Shown here piece by piece: positions 9,639-22,749 of a stretch of 64,000 nt of DNA. The stretch's first letter is position 1; the number at the start of each line of letters is the position of its first letter. The stretch is from Alnus glutinosa. Its lineage: Eukaryota > Streptophyta > Magnoliopsida > Fagales > Betulaceae. Position numbers and translations under genes: made by a program. The notes under the pieces were generated by a model. That model did not search any database. It saw only the letters and a list, made by a program, of their open reading frames with translations, and was not told the DNA's origin. The stretch is from positions 27,480,616 through 27,544,615 of the forward strand of contig NC_084890.1 of assembly GCF_958979055.1 (NCBI RefSeq). Reading direction: 5' to 3'.

Positions 9639-12089
9639 TCATGTAGACCTCTTCATATAAATCACCATGCAAAAATGCATTGTTTACATCTAATTGGTGA
9701 AGAAACCAATTTTTAGAAGCAGCAACAGCCAGTAAAATGAGGACAGTGGTGAGTTTAGCCACTAGTGAAAAAGTGTCATAATAGTCTAGACCTTCGCATT
9801 GGCTGTACCCTTTGGCAACAAGCCTAGCCTTATAACGTTCTATAGAACTATCAGCTTTATATTTGAGTTTATAAACCCATTTACAACCAATAGGCTGCTT
9901 ATGAGAAGGCAAATCAACAATTTTCCAAGTATTGTTAAGCTCAAGAGCAAAAATCTCAGCATGCATAACATCTATCCATTGCTGAGATTTTACTGCTTGA
10001 TGAAAATATTTGGGTTCAACATGTGAAGGAATACTAAGACAAAAGTGTTTGTGTTTAGAAGAAAGTTTATGATAAGCAAGACAAGAAGAAAGATAATAAA
10101 GAATACCTAATTTGTTAGAAGAAGATGAAGAGGATGGGTGAGTAGCAAGTTGGCAATGGTAGTCTTGCAAAAAGCCTGGTCTACATTTTAGCACGAGTAG
10201 ACTTTTGAGAAGGAACAATATCTGTAGAAGGATTATCAATAGAACCAGATACAATATTTGGAGAAGAAGGATGAATATCTGAAGAAAACATAGGCTAAGC
10301 ATTATCAATAGACTAAGGAGAAAAAGATGGTACAGTGTGAGGAGGACTAGACTATGTAGGTTCAAAGAAAGGAACTGGTAAAACATAAGGATTAAAAAAT
10401 AAAGAATCAGAATTAGGAACAGATTTATATGGAAAAATTGATTCATGAAAGATCACATTTCGAGAGACAAAATTTGATTTAGATTTCAAATTCAACAACT
10501 TGAAACCTTTGACACCGGCTGGATATCCTAAAAACAGACAAGGAACAGCCCTAGGATCAAATTTGTGACGATTTCCAGTCAAGGTTGAAGCAAAACACAA
10601 GCATCCAAAAACCCATAAATGTGAATAAGGAGATTTTGAAAATAATATCTCATAAGGAGATTTATTTGACAATAGGGGAGTTGGAATGCGATTAATAAGG
10701 TGAACTACAGTGAGAACACAGTCACCCCAAAAATGCAATGAAAGATGAGATTGAAAATGTAAGGCACGAGCGACATTTAAAAGATGTTGATGTTTACATT
10801 CAACAATAGCATTTTGTTGAGAAGTCTCAACACATATTCAGTGAGGAATAACACCTTTAGCCATATAAAAATTAACCATATCAAATTCAAAACCATTGTC
10901 GGAACGTAAACATTTGATTTTGGTTGAAACTCAAGTGAAAAAAATACTGAATGAAACAAGAAGTTTGATACTTGGAATGCATTAAAAACACCCATGTAAA
11001 ACGGCTAAAATCATCCACAATGGTCAAAAAGGAACTGTTATTATTGGATTTCACAGCAAAGGGACCCCATATATCATAGTGGATCACGTCAAACAAAGAC
11101 TGAAATACAGAAGTACTAGAAGAAAAAGGAAGCCTATGTTGTTTTTCTAAGGGATAAACTGTACAAATGGATTCAGAATTACAAGAATCAGAAGGAATGA
11201 AATTTGCTAACAATTTCATCCTAGAATTCGACAGATGACCTAACCTATAATGCCATAGGTCAGTGGAAACATCCTTCATTGAAATAGAACATACTTGTGC
11301 AAAATGAAAAAGAGGCTTATTCAGCAAGTAAAAGAGACCACCTTGTTGTCTACCCACGCCAATCGTCATCCAGTCCAACAAACTCTGTATGAAACAAAAA
11401 TTGGCAAGAAAAATCAGACAACAATTAAGAGACTTAATCAACTTGCTAGTAGAAATCAAGTTGAAAGAGAAAGAATGAACACAGAGAACATCATGTAATG
11501 TAAGATGTTCAGAGAGTTTGACAGTACCAATATGTGTAACTATGGCATAATTACCATTTGGTAATTTGACACGAGAAGAAATAGTAGCAGTAATTGAAGT
11601 GAATAATGACACGGTATTGATCATGTGATCAGTGGCGCCAGTGTCAATTATCCAAGAAGAAGATTTATCAGATGAAATAGCAGGTGAAGTATGTGATGAT
11701 GAAAATACAGAATGTTTCATATACAAAGAAATAGAAACATTAGCAGAATGAACCATGGATTGCTTCATGTTCGAAAGGAAAGAAGCAAAAGAAAAATGAA
11801 TTGAATTAGAAACATTACCTCTCATGTTGGAGAACAAATGATCCTGAGAGCTACCTACTTTGAAGTGCTGAAGGGGAATTCTCAGGAACTGAAGTTGAAG
11901 GTTTAAATAGAGAAAGCAGTTGTTGAATCTGCTCTTGAGAAATAGAAAGTTGAGGAATCTGAAGAGGTTGATCAACTTCTTGGACTTCATTTGCTGAAAT
12001 GGTATTCGGCTTGTTCTTGTTGAACTTGTACCCTGGGGGGTACCCATGTAGTTTATAACATTTTTCCATTGTGTGGCCAAGCAGACCAC
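9639..12089 (-). pseudogene. Copia pol, N-terminal part: protease, integrase, RT start
   Basis: Minus-strand remains in several frames. WIIDTGATDHMI near 11650 is the protease active site; DLWHYRLGHLSNSRM near 11250 is the GAG-pre-integrase zinc motif; FDVIHYDIWGPFAV and TIVDDFSRFTWVFL give the integrase core; [19 protein letters not shown] is the conserved integrase end. RT begins with [29 protein letters not shown] and ends at EEVYMTL where the gypsy element entered. Frameshifts near 10950 and 10370-10440 and a stop near 10835 break it. Confidence 0.92.
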
Positions 12090-12896
12090 AATGAATGCAC
12101 AAAGGCCTGTCCTTACGAAAAGAAGATTTGCTATTGTGATGTTGCTGATTCTGGTATTGTGATGAGGCTCTAGTCATCAGTGCAGCGGTTTCCACTTGAA
12201 CAAGATGAATATAAATCTCACGCTGCCTTTCCTCTTTTCCTCTTGAATAATTAAAGAAAATACCTTATTGATTGAAGGTAATGGATCAATGAGGAGGATC
12301 TACCCACGAATCTGAGCAAAACTGTCATTTAGTCCCATAAGGAACTGAAAAATGTAATCTTGATGCGAATGATCAGCAAGAATTTTAGGATTATCACAGG
12401 AACACTGTGGAATTGGCCGATAATTAATCAATTCGTCCCAAAGCCCCTTGAGTCGGGTAAAATACTCACTGACAGTAAGGTTCTATTGTGAGTGCGAGAA
12501 AATCGCCTTCTGCAACTGGAAGATTCGAGGGCCATTCTTCTGTAAAAAACAATCCTTCAAATCGTTCCACATATCATCGGTCGAGTTGATGTAAATCACA
12601 CTCGCCGCAATATCCTTGGACACAAAATTCAAAATCCAGGACAAAACCATATTATTGCTGCAATTCCAGGCATAAAATTCATCTTCAATCTCAGCAGATG
12701 GTTTCTTGATCGTTCCATCAATAAACTTGAGCTTATTCTTGGCTGTTAAAGCCATGATCATCTAACAGCTCCAAGTGTGATAGTTGTCGCCTTGAAGAAC
12801 TTGAGAGACAAAGACGGAACAGGGACTGTCCTCGTGATGAAGATAATAAGGACTGGAAGAATCAAAGAACGCAAAATAGAATGAGCTAGACGCCAT
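11851..12896 (-). pseudogene. Copia gag with zinc knuckle
   Basis: ATG at 12896 (MASSSFYFAF) lies just after the PBS. The gag block continues as MIMALTAKNKLKFIDGTI and DDMWNDLKDCFLQKNGPRIF, typical of copia gag (UBN2 type). A knuckle CIHCGLLGHTMEKC (CX2CX4HX4C) lies near 12070-12110. An in-frame TAG near 12765 and frameshifts between 12240 and 12483 disrupt it. Confidence 0.88.
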
Positions 12897-12904
12897 GGAT
12901 GGCT

Positions 12905-12916
12905 GCTCTGATACCA
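12905..12916 (-). promoter_or_regulatory. Primer binding site, initiator tRNA-Met type (copia)
   Basis: Minus strand tggtatcagagc directly follows LTR end TCAATA. Same 12-mer as the gypsy PBS at 2619-2630. Confidence 0.92.
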
Positions 12917-13153
12917 TATTGATTTTCAGAAAGGAAAATGTGCGAGGAAAGTTTAGAGAGAAGAAAGAGTTGAAAGCTCTGGAATTCTTATTAAACTCAG
13001 TAAAAGTACATTCTGAATTACAACTGAGAGAAAGATATTTATACTAAAGCTAATCTAACTGTTCAACTAATATCAGTTAATTCTAACTGCGTAACAGAAA
13101 GAAAAAATGAATAACAAATCTATCGAAACTAATCTGATAAAAATATCTCAATA
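12917..13153 (-). repeat. 5' LTR of the copia element
   Basis: 237 bp, starts TATTGA and ends TCAATA on the minus strand. Flanked outside by TSD ctaac (13154-13158). Confidence 0.93.
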
Positions 13154-13359
13154 CTAACATCTTAAAGATGATTAAAGAAACATAATATATATTTATATTA
13201 GTTAAAAAGGTTCAAATTGTCAATAATGTTGAAAATAGATCATAGAAGACACGAGTTTGTCCGAATTCTAGAGAAATGTTCCAGCTTCTTGCTGCACAAT
13301 CCCTTTTCCCATTAACTGGAGCTTTTCAGCAAAGCAGGCTTGTCCCACTTATTTGGAAA

Positions 13360-13905
<546 letters not shown>

Positions 13906-14712
13906 GGTGGCTTTAAAGATGGGTCAGATACCACTCCCTATCAAAACCTCGTGATATATATCTCCCAATTCGGTAACCCCTCTGCCCTACCAACTAATCA
14001 AATTGTGGGTCATATGATATTAAGGAGTTTGGTAATTAGGTTTTTTGATATTTAGGCGTTTCTACACGCTCAATTAATTTTGTTCTTAGTAATACTCGAA
14101 ATCACATTTTTATCTCGCAATGTTAATATGGCAGTTCTAAGTTCCACTTAATCATTGGATTAGTCTTTATTCAAAAAAATAAAAATAAAAAAGTTGGCTT
14201 GAACGGCCACATCAACATTAATTATCAGATAATTGTGAGATAAAATTATGGTATATAGCATTTCTCTTTTGTTTTTGTATGGTGTGACACCTTGGCAATG
14301 GCAAAATCATATAATTGTATGTTGGACAATAAGCTAGCCTAGCTTTAAGAAGACTCTCACCACAACATATATATTCCAAATTAATCAACAATAACCTTTT
14401 CTTGGGAGACTCATATATATTCCTAATTTGGTGGGTTTAACTCATATCAAAATATCATACCTAGTTTATATATGGAAAATACTTTTCTTCCAAAAAAAAA
14501 AGGTCACAAAATTTTCAAACAAAATCATATGATCAAAATGCTTTTATATATCAAGACACGTAAATTCCCACTCCACATCATTATGTAAAAATATTTTGTA
14601 AAATTGTTTTTAATTTGTTTAGTGTGACTTAAATAAAGTTCTTTCGGGTTTTCTTATATCAATGAGTACAAAAATTAAGGTATTTTACTATTCAATAGGT
14701 CTGATTTAGTAG

Positions 14713-14749
<37 letters not shown>

Positions 14750-16096
14750 ATCCATTTAGAAATTATGACTTTTATGTATATAATTTACTCAAACTTTATT
14801 AGACATTTTGAATGGTTTTAAACTAATTAAGTTATTGAGATAAAATGATAGTTTAGATCAAAATTAAGTACTTAAAAACTCATGAAAGTGAGTTAATTTT
14901 TGTTTTATATATATATATAAAATTAAATTCATATATTCAACAAAGAGTATAAAACTATAGATGGTGATAATCTATCTTATCATTGATTTGATGATCGTTT
15001 TTAGATAGAACCCAATGTCAATGAACTACTTGACATAAAGGAACCTAACCTAATTACTTCTTATATAATATCCCTGCTTTATATTTTGAAGACTTTTACT
15101 TTTATATCGGATAACATCGATCGATCGTCTCATGACTCGTGTGTGGCCGCCAGTTCTTTGTTTATCAAACCAGCTGATTTCATAATTTTGTGGAGATTAC
15201 AAATTAACAAATTAAATCCCCATCTGAATTCAGTACAAAATCCATGACAAGTCTTCTTTCCCGACCATTATCATGATTAGCCCCAACTTCAGTTGGCCTG
15301 GCCTATCTAGTTGTCTTACTAAACGGCTTTGTCCCACGTCAAGTATCAATCATTGCTCCTAGAAAATAGGTTTTAAAAAGAATATATATCAACATCTTGC
15401 TGCATCATTTAAAAAAATTTTAAATAACATGACACCATTAAATACAACAAAACACAATTTATTTCAACCGTAAAATAAATTCTCTATTCAATTAAAACAG
15501 GCGAAAAGTATAGGAAGCAATCTATATATAATGACATGATACATGCATGTATGTTTTAGAAATCAACTATAGCGTATAAAATATACCTCAAGCAGCATAA
15601 AGTGGTATGAATGGAATATAATTTTGTGACCGTCTACTTGTATATCACCTAAACTCCACCCTTAGCGGGAGCTAGCGCATGTAAAGTAAGCTTGTAAACG
15701 ACTACCGATTGTATGGAGATTTTCAACAATTTTACTTTTCAGATTGTTAGCAGCTCGAACAACAAATGTCAAAGAGCTAGTTCTTATAGGACCTAACTGT
15801 CCTATAACATATGTCGGACAGCTGATGTAGGAGAAAACCAACATTAATTTTACTTTATTTATGCATGTGTACGTGTTTTAATTTTCCTTTTCCATTAAGA
15901 TTAAGTTTTCATTTTCCAATTATGCATATGTGTTTTAGTTTTTCTTTTCAATAAGGATTGAGTTTTCCTTTTCTAAGGATTATGTTTTTCCTTTTTCCAA
16001 TTAGGAACAATTACATAAGGGATACACATCCAATGGAACAATTAAGTTTTGAAGTATCAATTACATTTCAAGTCTTTCAGAATTATTTCTTTGTTT
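13906..16096. other. AT-rich intergenic DNA
   Basis: No gene or RNA gene recognised. A (TA)n run lies at 14716-14745. Frames here are short and without family resemblance. T-rich near-repeats of the form ttttccttttccattaag occur around 15875-15995. Confidence 0.5.
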
Positions 16097-16240
16097 CACT
16101 ACAAAAAAAAAAGACATTTATGGACGGTTTTTTTCTAGACGGTTTTTAAAATCGTCTAGAAAACAAAATTTGTAAACAGTTTTTCAGAAACCGTCTGTAA
16201 AAAATTTATTATGAATGGTTTTTTTAAACCGTCCATAAAA
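16097..16240 (+). mobile_element. CACTA (EnSpm) transposon terminus
   Basis: Starts CACTACAAAAAAAAAAGAC, the classic CACTA end, followed by subterminal repeats in alternating orientation: ggacggtttttt, ctagacggttttt, atcgtctagaaa, aaccgtctgtaaa, aaaccgtccataaa. No matching TAGTG end is seen nearby, so this is a terminal fragment or one end of a decayed element. Confidence 0.65.
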
Positions 16241-18816
16241 AGTTGCTTATTGGGAGCAACTATGGTCTTTTTCTTCCCTTTTTGTTATTTTTTCTCTTTC
16301 TAAATTTTCCTTTCAATCTTCAATTCTTAGTTTCTGCTACTATCATACGCTATCAGAACAATCTTAACTCTACTAGCCAATGTCAATAGCCCATGCCTAT
16401 TCAAGCAAATAAGCCTTGTACATACTCGGTCTCTTATACTAAATAGCAAATTGTTAGGAATGCAAATCCCAAACAATAACCCAATCTTAAGAATAAAACA
16501 GTGATCATTCTAAAGATGACAACAAGTCCTAGGAGTATATAGATTGACATCAGAATCGATGACAAAGCTAGGAAAACTTTGACATGAGTTGCTCTTAAAC
16601 TGGGGTTGAGTTAGCTCCATTCACGTGGTTTAATATTCCTCCATGGAAAAGATGGCAAATATCTTCCGATCCCCACCACAAAGTGATTGGCCAACGCAGC
16701 CCATTAAGTTGATCGATCGAGGACACCGGGACCAAGGAGTTATGCATCGATCTGGGTGCTACGCCAGTTGCATGTACGTTAAGTGTAGCTTTTTTCCAAT
16801 CGCCTCATTATTCTGGTCCACACTTTCTGAGTGGTAGGGATCGAGCTGCATGCACTTATCCCTTTGCTAAGGGCTCAAAATGAGCTAATGGAGGATGGCA
16901 GAATATCAGTAGTATATGAGCTAATTAATGGGCTCATCGTGGTAGGCCAGAGAAATGGTGTTTGTGATCGAGCTTGAGATCGGGGGGGGGGAGGATCCGG
17001 AATATGGCCTTCTTTTGCCCTAAAAGTATACAATTAATTAATTCTTTTGCTGATAATGAAATGAGCTTCACATTCTCTTTCCTTTCCAGTTGAGTAACCA
17101 AGTTTGCAGGAACTTAGACAAGACAAAAACAGTGACATTAGCTAATTATATTCCCCATATATATCCTTATCCAATCTAATCTTTGGGTACAGGGACTAAA
17201 AGCAAGTTGCGTGGTCGGTCTTATTGAAAGTGCCAAACTTCGTATCATGGTCCATTTACTCAATTAATTTGTACTTTAATTAAAGGTTAATGTACCATCA
17301 AAGTGCTTGATTTATATGATAATTCTGTCCCGCATCTATTACTGTAACGCCGAATAAAATTAAGATTATTTTGACAGCATAAGCTAGCTAGCTAGTATAT
17401 AATCTGAATATGAGGATTGAAGTTGTAAGGTAATTCACTGAGAGAAAAAATAACAAATAGGTAGAAAAAGCATTAGTCACCCCTAGGAAAATAGAGGATC
17501 GATATATCTCTGAAAATAAAAATTAAAAAAAATAAAATATATTCTCCAAATCGAAGGACTTAACTAAGCCCAAGCAAGTCGAGCTTAAATAGCACAAAAA
17601 AAAAAAAAAAAAAAAACCAACTTTTACAACCCAAAAAAAATAAAAAGAAGGCAAAAGTCTAATTATTACATAAAATCAAACTAGGAATCTTGGCAAAATC
17701 CGGAGAAAATTTGACAAAAGAAACTTTTTTTGTTTCTTAAAATGACAAAAGAAAATCCTTAAAATGCGAATTCAGATGAGAAAAGATCGAGGAGATTTTG
17801 AGTCCAAAAATGACGCTCACTGAGCGTAGCTTGGTAAACATGACATTTGCCCCAAAAATGGCTCTTCAGATAAAGATTTTATACGCGATTATGATATACT
17901 CATTGTAAAAGTTGTGCATGTTTTAGTACTGCACATTGCATGTGCAATTAATATTGTCCCAATTACACCCAATTCTGCCAACTCTTATCATTCTTACGCC
18001 GATCATCTCTATCAAGATATTTCAGTGCTATTAATTCAATATCTGACAACTGATCAAACATCTGTCGATTCTCCTGCATCGTACTATATAGCTAGCACCA
18101 CCTACGTGCCAACTTGTTTGTGGTACTGCAGTGGGGCTTCCCGCGAGCCTGCCATGGCCGGTGCTGGTTGGCATAGTAATCATGGGTGTTTAGGTTGACA
18201 TTGACGCTCAAAATAATATAATAGTATGACTGCCTATTATAAGGTGCATATGCATTAATTGACGGTATCAGTTCTTCCTAGTGATTAATAAAATCTAGTT
18301 AGGCCTAATATGGAAGTAATATATATAATTGAACTTCTTTTACTGATCAGTTGTGTGTAGAATTCTGTATTTCTATAGCATTATTTTGTACTTATAATTC
18401 TATCTTCTTCGATTCTTTCTTTCTTTCTTTGAGTTCCAACAATGCTGTGTCCAAAGTAGATAGGTTTGAACCCAAAATATCCAAGTACTTTTTCTTTAAT
18501 TTCCCTCAACTTTTTGACCCTCATAATATGTATTAAGATGGGCACTACTAGCATATAATATCACCAAAAGGAAGCATTAATCAGAAATTCAGCATAATTT
18601 TAAAGGACGATTGCAAGTTTCCACTAGAAATTGTCTCCTTCAGCGCTATTATTGCCAATGTGAATTCTAAAAGTAATTGCATTGTTTCAGTAATGATTGC
18701 CTCTCCACAAATTAAGGCAAATATCTTCTGATAGTATCTTAGTAAAAATAAAAACATATCTACTGATAACCACTTATGTAGGACAGATTGTCTGGCACAA
18801 AGTGAAAATAAAATTA
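16241..18816. other. Intergenic DNA without recognised genes
   Basis: Only short frames with no family signature. Simple-sequence points are a G-run at 16982-16990 and an A-run near 17597-17617. Nothing supports a coding or RNA gene. Confidence 0.5.
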
Positions 18817-19872
18817 TCGTCGGGTCCTGTCTGGTCTTTTCAATACTAACGAGATTAATTAGTTAATTTATGATATGTCGAATGCCAACAGGATTGATTC
18901 TTTAGATCCATAACAAATATCATATTAATGAATCAAATCAAGAAAGAAAATAGTCAACTGTCAGATGTCGTTCAAGAAAGAAGGGTTTTACTAATCGATT
19001 ATGTAGATCACCAGCGTGATCACTAAAATAATTATCTTAATTTCCTTTAGAATATTTTCATATTTAGGTTTGCATGTGAGATGGGTTCTACACGCATAGG
19101 TCTCATACCAAATGTGAGTGTGTATACAAATATCATTTGCATTACACAGCCGCTAAGTATTTTCATAATTATTATATTTTGCTTCTTTTGTTTTATTTTC
19201 ATTCTTAGAAGACTTTATCCCTATGTAGCTAAATGCTAATTGCTACAAAGTAGATTGTAGCTAATTTCTGTCCGTATTGGAAGAAGCAGTTTTGTCATCA
19301 ATAATATTATCAGTGTCTTTCTATCAAAGTGTGTTGATTTTATGTATTGAAAACACAATTTCTTTTTCATATCTACACAATTTTTCCTTCGTATCTATCG
19401 CTTTCGCTAGTTAATTACCCTATTCAATCTCTAGCACTAGTTAATTACCCTATTGAATCTCTAGCTAAAAAAAGAAAAAGAAGATTTACTTACTTTTCTT
19501 GATATGCTTAGTGTAAAGCATATTTTGACTTCTATGGCCAAATATTATCGGTGTCTTTCTATCAAAGTGTGTTGATTTTGTGTATTGAAAACACAATTTA
19601 TTTTTCATGTCTACACAATTTTTGCTTCGTATCTATCGCTTTCGCTAGTTAATTACCCTATTCAATCTCTAGCGCTAGTTAATTACCCTATTGAATCTCT
19701 AGCAAAAAAAAGAAAAAGAAGATTTACTTACTTTTATTGATATGCTTAGTCTAAAGCATATTTTGTCTTCTATGGCCAAATGATGATAGCTAAGAGATTA
19801 GGATTGGCAAAGTCCAAGGGCGGACATAACTTGGCTGCCCAAGTTACAGATGCTGGCTTCGCCACTGGCAAA
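18817..19872 (+). repeat. Segmental duplication, copy A (with internal tandem repeat)
   Basis: Aligns with 21111-21770: shared blocks include agattaattagttaattt, catattaatgaatcaaatc, gtcaact.ccagatgtcgtt and agaaaaagaagattt. Copy A continues at 21021-21110 beyond the hAT insertion. Sequence identity is moderate, so the duplication is old. Confidence 0.8.
19313..19788 (+). repeat. 238-bp tandem duplication
   Basis: Two units beginning gtgtctttctatcaaagtgt start at 19313 and 19551 and agree at nearly every position, ending with the ttctatggccaaat block. Within each unit a 27-bp stretch (gctagttaattaccctatt…) is also doubled. Confidence 0.92.
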
Positions 19873-19880
19873 GTCTAACA

Positions 19881-21020
19881 TAGGGGTATAAACGAGCTAA
19901 GCTACTCGTGAGCTTACTCGAGATCGGCTCGAATAAACTCGACTCATGCTCGAATCGATTATTAAATGAGCTACTCGTGAACACGAAAATCAAACTCGAT
20001 TATTAAACGATGCAAACTCGTATAAACTCAACTCGACTAAAACTCGTGAACCCGCTCGTATAAGGATCAACTCGTTTATTAAGGCTCGACTCGTGTATAT
20101 ATATATATATATATAAAACTAGTTTTATAATATAGTATATTAATAAATAATATACTATATGTAAGCATAAATTAAGTAATAAATAACAATAGTTATTAGT
20201 TAGTATATATTAATTGGTTATAGGTATATAAAATAATAAAAGTGAATAATATCAATAATTAATTATTAGTCATATGATATAATGACAATTTGTATACTTA
20301 ATCATATTATTCATGTTATATAATAAGATTATATGGCTATATGATCATATAATAATATAACATTGTGCCACATGGCATGTAAATATAAAATATGCAATCA
20401 CTTTATTATATGTTATGAGTTTATCATTAAATACTTAATAATCATTACATCACGTGATCTAAGATCTAAGATTTAAGATCATACGAGTTGTTAAATCATG
20501 TTAATACATTAAATATGCTATCATATGATAATACTTAGATCGTATGATCATATAATATTAGTATTATTAGTAGGTAGTTATAAATTATGATTTATGACTC
20601 ATAAATTCATAATGATCAATTTGACCATATTTAATTACTTATTATAGATTCATAGATAATTGTAATTCAGATTCTAGACTCATTGGCAATTGCCTTATTG
20701 TTTGCTTTTATTGCAAAATTCTAATACGTGCAAGTGCACATTATTTTGAAAATTTGTGGTTTAATTTTTAATTTTTTTTTTTTTTTGCTAAAGTCAATAA
20801 TTTAAATTATGATACGAGCCGAGTACTCGAGCTCGGGATCGACCAAAATGGCCGAGCTCGAGCTTGAGCTCGAGCTCGGACAATAGTTTTTGTTACTCGA
20901 GCCGAACTCACACAAGATTTTTCAACTCGTGTCGAGCTCGAGCTCGAGCTTTACTGTTTGTTAAACGAGCCGAGCCCGAACAAGCAATACCCGCTCAGGA
21001 TCGGCTCGTTTACACCCCTA
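19881..21020. mobile_element. Non-autonomous hAT element, 1140 bp
   Basis: Left end taggggtataaacgagc and right end gctcgtttacaccccta form a 17-bp terminal inverted repeat with one mismatch. Perfect 8-bp TSD gtctaaca at 19873-19880 and 21021-21028. Subterminal DNA is full of actcga / gagctcg words. No transposase-like frame inside, so it depended on another element. Confidence 0.93.
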
Positions 21021-21110
21021 GTCTAACATGATCCCGCAACCAAACATATTATGTCCAAACGTATTAAATGTTCAAATCACATACAAGTTCTTTTTGTATG
21101 TTCAGATCAA

Positions 21111-21830
21111 AGATCGCCGGGTCCTTTTAATACTGACAAGATTAATTAGTTAATTTCTTATGTGTAGATTGCCAACGGAATTGATTCTTTTAGATTCATA
21201 ACAACTATCATATTAATGAATCAAATCAAGAAAGAAAATGGTCAACTACCAGATGTCGTTTAAGAATGAAAGATTCAACTAAATGATTATGAAGATTTTC
21301 AACATGATCACCAAAATAATTCTCTTAGTTTCTTTTGGAATAATTCCATATTTAGGTTTACGTAACCACCAAGTATTTCCATAATTATTATATTTTACTT
21401 TTTGTTTTATTTCCACTCTTAAAAGATTTGAACTTTTAAATTCGATCAATTGTATTGAAATAAACAGTTTTGCTATCAATAATATTATCAATTTTTTTTC
21501 TTTAAAAAATTACATTTTATGCCATTTTTTAAACCTGTTTTAGGCTATATGCCTATATACATGTATTAATTTTGTGTATTGAGAAGTGGGAATACACTGT
21601 TTCTCTTTTACATCTATCGTTTTCGCAACATCAATCATGCACCTTATTGAATTTCTAGCAAAAGAAGAAAAAGAAGATTTTAGTTGTTGACTTTTCTCAA
21701 TATGATTAGCGGCCAAATGATTAGGCTAAGAGATAATTAGGATTGGCAAAAGTACTATTCTGCCCCGCCAAATGTATTAAATGGTCAAATCTCAAGCAAG
21801 TTTCTTTTTGTGTGTTCATACTTCATAGTA
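21111..21830 (+). repeat. Segmental duplication, copy B
   Basis: Second copy of the 18817-19872 unit, lacking the 238-bp tandem doubling and the hAT element. Its tail (ccaaatgtattaaatggtcaaat) matches the copy-A tail at 21048-21075 beyond the hAT insertion. Confidence 0.8.
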
Positions 21831-22271
21831 GTATTCGTAATCATCTCGAGAATCCTTTAATTAGGTATTTAGGTTAGACCAAGCTGACCAAAATCCTGCC
21901 TAATAAGCCCATTTCTGCCGGCTATAACTTCTGGCAACTAGGGAAAATGTTGCAACAATAATTAGGCTACGAGTTTGAGCTAGCTGTGGTACGTACGTAG
22001 GCTGAGTACGTAATTAATTATAAGGGTCAATGGGATTTGTATCAACTTTGATTGCTCAGAAATAAGATAGACCATGGGTCTTCGTCTGGTCAAATTATTA
22101 ACTACGCACACATTTTAAAACCTACTCAATTAATCAGAGATACAATCATGTTTGATAAATAGGGACAACACGTAATAATTTTGCATACAGCAAAAATAAA
22201 TAAAATAAAATAAAATAAAATCTAACTAAAACTAAAAGCCATCGCTGTTGGCCTAACTTTAGTAGCCCTAG
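21831..22271. other. Intergenic DNA
   Basis: No gene seen. A (aaaat)n stretch lies at about 22197-22221. Confidence 0.5.
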
Positions 22272-22388
22272 GTCGCCGTTAATACTTGACCAATAGTGAC
22301 AAGCCTAGTGACAAATAGTGTCGCTGCTAATTGTGAAGTATTAACGGCGACATAGGATCGCCGCTATTGGTCAAGTATTAGCGGCGAC
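22272..22388. repeat. GTCGCCGCTAATA-type inverted repeat
   Basis: Arms at 22272-22296 and 22364-22388 are 25 bp long and pair with one mismatch (gtcgccgttaatacttg… against …caagtattagcggcgac). A further inverted copy, gtattaacggcgac, sits at 22338-22351. Such alternating motifs are common in subterminal regions of plant DNA transposons, but I see no terminus. Confidence 0.8.
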
Positions 22389-22749
22389 ATAAGTCTCCAC
22401 TAATAATATTAAAAATTCAAAAACATATATATATTTTTTGAAAAATATATTTTTAGGTATCATTATATATAATTACCTGTCAAACTTACCAAGGGAATAA
22501 AGTATTTAATTAAAGTATTTAAATATGAGGCAAGGGAATAACTTAGAAAAATAAGATGAGCAAATGGGCATAAAATTGACTTAGATTCGAAACTAGGTTT
22601 CGATAAAATAAGAGCTTGGTCGACCAAAATAATGTAATTGTGACGTGGCTGGAGACGTGTCGAAAACATGGTCCCGAAGTCAAGTGCCATGTGTCTCAGT
22701 CGACCGAGCACACATAGGCATCAACCGAAAGCACGTGGACTTATGTGAT

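Larger units (their letters stand above)
441..13153 (-). mobile_element. Ty1/copia LTR retrotransposon, split by a nested gypsy element
   Basis: Two 237-bp direct repeats (441-677 and 12917-13153) flank a gag-protease-integrase-RT-RNase H pseudogene read on the minus strand, the copia domain order. The element is flanked by a 5-bp duplication ctaac (436-440 and 13154-13158). A primer binding site complementary to initiator tRNA-Met (12905-12916) abuts the 5' LTR, and a G-rich tract abuts the 3' LTR. Removing the nested element (1879-9633 plus one TSD) leaves about 4.95 kb, normal for copia. By eye the LTRs differ at about 10 of 237 positions. Stops, frameshifts and the insertion make it inactive. 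Confidence 0.95.

Noticed and set aside
17914..18198. 94-codon plus-strand frame
   Set aside because: No recognisable domain, no splice context and no relative seen; kept as intergenic.
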